Source: Gemmobacter sp.
GTDB lineage: Bacteria > Pseudomonadota > Alphaproteobacteria > Rhodobacterales > Rhodobacteraceae
DNA length: 7,027 nucleotides
Assembly (NCBI GenBank): GCA_003509785.1
Contig: DOMY01000079.1
Coordinates: 6,960-13,986, forward strand
Direction: 5' to 3'
Each line of letters begins with the position of its first letter. The first letter of the stretch is position 1. The notes beneath the pieces are model-generated. The model saw only the letters and a list, made by a program, of their open reading frames with translations, was not told the origin of the DNA and ran no database searches. The translations under genes were made by a program, and so were the position numbers. Below are positions 6,051 to 7,027 of the stretch, piece by piece.

Positions 6051-7027
6051 TCGATCCTTCTGCCGACGGTCTGGCCTTCGGTGACAGAGTTCACACCCTT
6101 CACCACAATTTCCTCACCCGGTGCGATGCCCGCCGCAATCTCGACCCGGCTGCCCAGGCTGCGACCCAGCGTGACCGGCACAAGCTGCAAGATACGCCCC
6201 TCGCCCACGCGCCAGACCGCAGGCGCATCGGCCGTGCCGGTGATCGCGGTTGCGGGCAGGGTCATGATGCCCGCCACTGTGCCCGGCTCCGGCCCCGAAA
6301 GCCGGGCAGAGATCAGACTGCCCAGCCGATAGGCCGGGGGAATATCGCCCAGCGACAGCCGCAGCCGCCGGCTGCGCGTGCCGGCATCAGCGGTGGGTTC
6401 GATCAGCCGCAGCGTGCCGGTGATGGGCACCGCGCTGGTGCCATGGCCCTGCAGTTCGAACGTGGCGCCAGGCTTCAGAAACGTCAGGAATTCGGTCGGC
6501 ACGTCGATCACCGCCTCGCGCCCTGTCAGCCCGGCCAGCGTCAGGATCGGGGTTCCGGGCGAGACGACTGAGCCAGGCTCTGCCGCCGTGGACAGCACGA
6601 TGCCATCCATCGGGGCGGACAGGGTGCCAAAGCGCGCGGCATCTTCAGCCCGTTCCAGATCGGCCTCGGCCGAGGTGACCTGTGTCACGGCCGAATCCCG
6701 CGCGCTTTGCGCGGCTTCCAGCTGCGCGGCAGAGCTGACGCCCCGGCGCACGAGTTCCTGCGCACGGGCCAGCGTCTGTTCCGCCAGCACGGCTTCGGCA
6801 CGGGCCCCTGCCAGCGCGGCGGTTGCGGCGGCCACATCCTCTTGCAGGGTCACCTGATCCAGCGTGGCCAGCGCATCCCCGGCGCGCACCCGATCCCCCG
6901 CCGCAACCGGCAGGCTGGCCAGGCGGCCCAGCGTCTGGAAGGCTAGGATGCTGGTCACCTCGGCTTCGATGATGCCCGCAAAGACCCGCTGGCGGATGGC
7001 CCCCTCTGTCACCAGTTCTGACAGGAC
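6047..7027 (-). CDS. RND efflux periplasmic adaptor (membrane fusion protein, HlyD/AcrA type), 5' end outside window
   Basis: Periplasmic adaptor that links an RND pump to an outer-membrane channel. The frame stays open to the window edge, so 326 residues are visible and the true start, with its signal peptide or lipobox, is missing. A GTG at 7012-7010 is an internal codon rather than a start, because the five codons before it (VLSEL) continue the adaptor-like N-terminal strand. Counting from that GTG, the first lipoyl half is near 31-52 (LPVAAGDRVRAGDALATLD), a helical hairpin rich in Ala, Glu and Gln follows at about 53-125, and the second lipoyl half is at about 128-161 (LSAPMDGIVL...EPGSVVSPGTPIL). 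The beta-barrel lies at about 165-250, and a membrane-proximal domain ends at GIAPGEEIVVKGVNSVTEGQTV. The hairpin is of the short AcrA class. The gene overlaps the downstream pump and forms an operon with it. No outer-membrane factor or TetR-type regulator is visible. Confidence 0.93.
   Translation of the reverse strand, partial: VLSELVTEGAIRQRVFAGIIEAEVTSILAFQTLGRLASLPVAAGDRVRAGDALATLDQVTLQEDVAAATAALAGARAEAVLAEQTLARAQELVRRGVSSAAQLEAAQSARDSAVTQVTSAEADLERAEDAARFGTLSAPMDGIVLSTAAEPGSVVSPGTPILTLAGLTGREAVIDVPTEFLTFLKPGATFELQGHGTSAVPITGTLRLIEPTADAGTRSRRLRLSLGDIPPAYRLGSLISARLSGPEPGTVAGIMTLPATAITGTADAPAVWRVGEGRILQLVPVTLGRSLGSRVEIAAGIAPGEEIVVKGVNSVTEGQTVGRRIE
6055..6061 (-). promoter_or_regulatory. 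Ribosome binding site of the RND pump gene
   Basis: AGAAGGA on the minus strand, inside the last codons of the adaptor gene. It ends four bases before the first ATG (6050-6048) and seven before the second (6047-6045). The spacing argues that translation begins at the second ATG, giving a TGATG junction with the adaptor stop, although the ATGA alternative cannot be excluded. It is the clearest Shine-Dalgarno in the window. Confidence 0.6.

Noticed and set aside
3243..6332. Very long plus-strand open frame (1029 codons) opposite the RND pump and the adaptor end
   Set aside because: It lies antisense to a clearly recognised RND pump. Its translation is full of His, Gln, Arg and Asp runs with no domain-like pattern, the usual mirror of a GC-rich gene.
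7010..7012. GTG as the start codon of the adaptor gene
   Set aside because: The frame is open to the window edge and the preceding codons fit the adaptor fold; starting here would leave no signal peptide on a periplasmic protein.

Overview
The window is GC-rich and almost fully coding, with third-position G/C preference throughout. The codon style and gene families point to an alphaproteobacterium, most likely of the Rhodobacter/Paracoccus group. That placement is inferred from the protein families and composition, not from a marker gene. There are five protein genes, two of them cut by the window edges. I see no RNA genes, CRISPR arrays or insertion sequences.

Left part (1-2142, minus strand): a complete 692-residue NosR/NirI-type membrane protein. 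It has a signal peptide, a periplasmic FMN-binding domain with a covalent-flavin site, a polytopic membrane region with two CxxxCP motifs and a C-terminal 2[4Fe-4S] ferredoxin domain. Its stop codon overlaps the start (ATGA) of a second minus-strand gene that runs off the left edge. Only that gene's first 22 codons are visible, and they form a twin-arginine signal peptide. Such a gene next to NosR/NirI is most likely a NosX/NirX-type ApbE protein, the FAD:protein FMN transferase that would attach FMN to its neighbour.

Middle (2229-2993, plus strand): a TauC/SsuC-type ABC importer permease, divergent from the NosR-like gene across an 86-base gap. No ATPase or substrate-binding protein lies in the window. 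Partners could lie beyond the left edge with the flavin genes. The divergent pairing of a flavinylated electron-transfer protein with a lone importer permease is the most interesting feature here. It does not match the usual nosRZDFYLX order or the nirI-nirX/nirS arrangement.

Right part (3009-7027, minus strand): a tripartite efflux operon, with a periplasmic adaptor (5' end outside the window) followed by a complete 1013-residue RND pump of the TriC-like class. The two overlap at ATGA, with a good Shine-Dalgarno before the pump. No outer-membrane channel or regulator is visible. The pump gene converges on the permease gene with only 15 bases between stops, and a strong GC-only hairpin lies at the permease 3' end.
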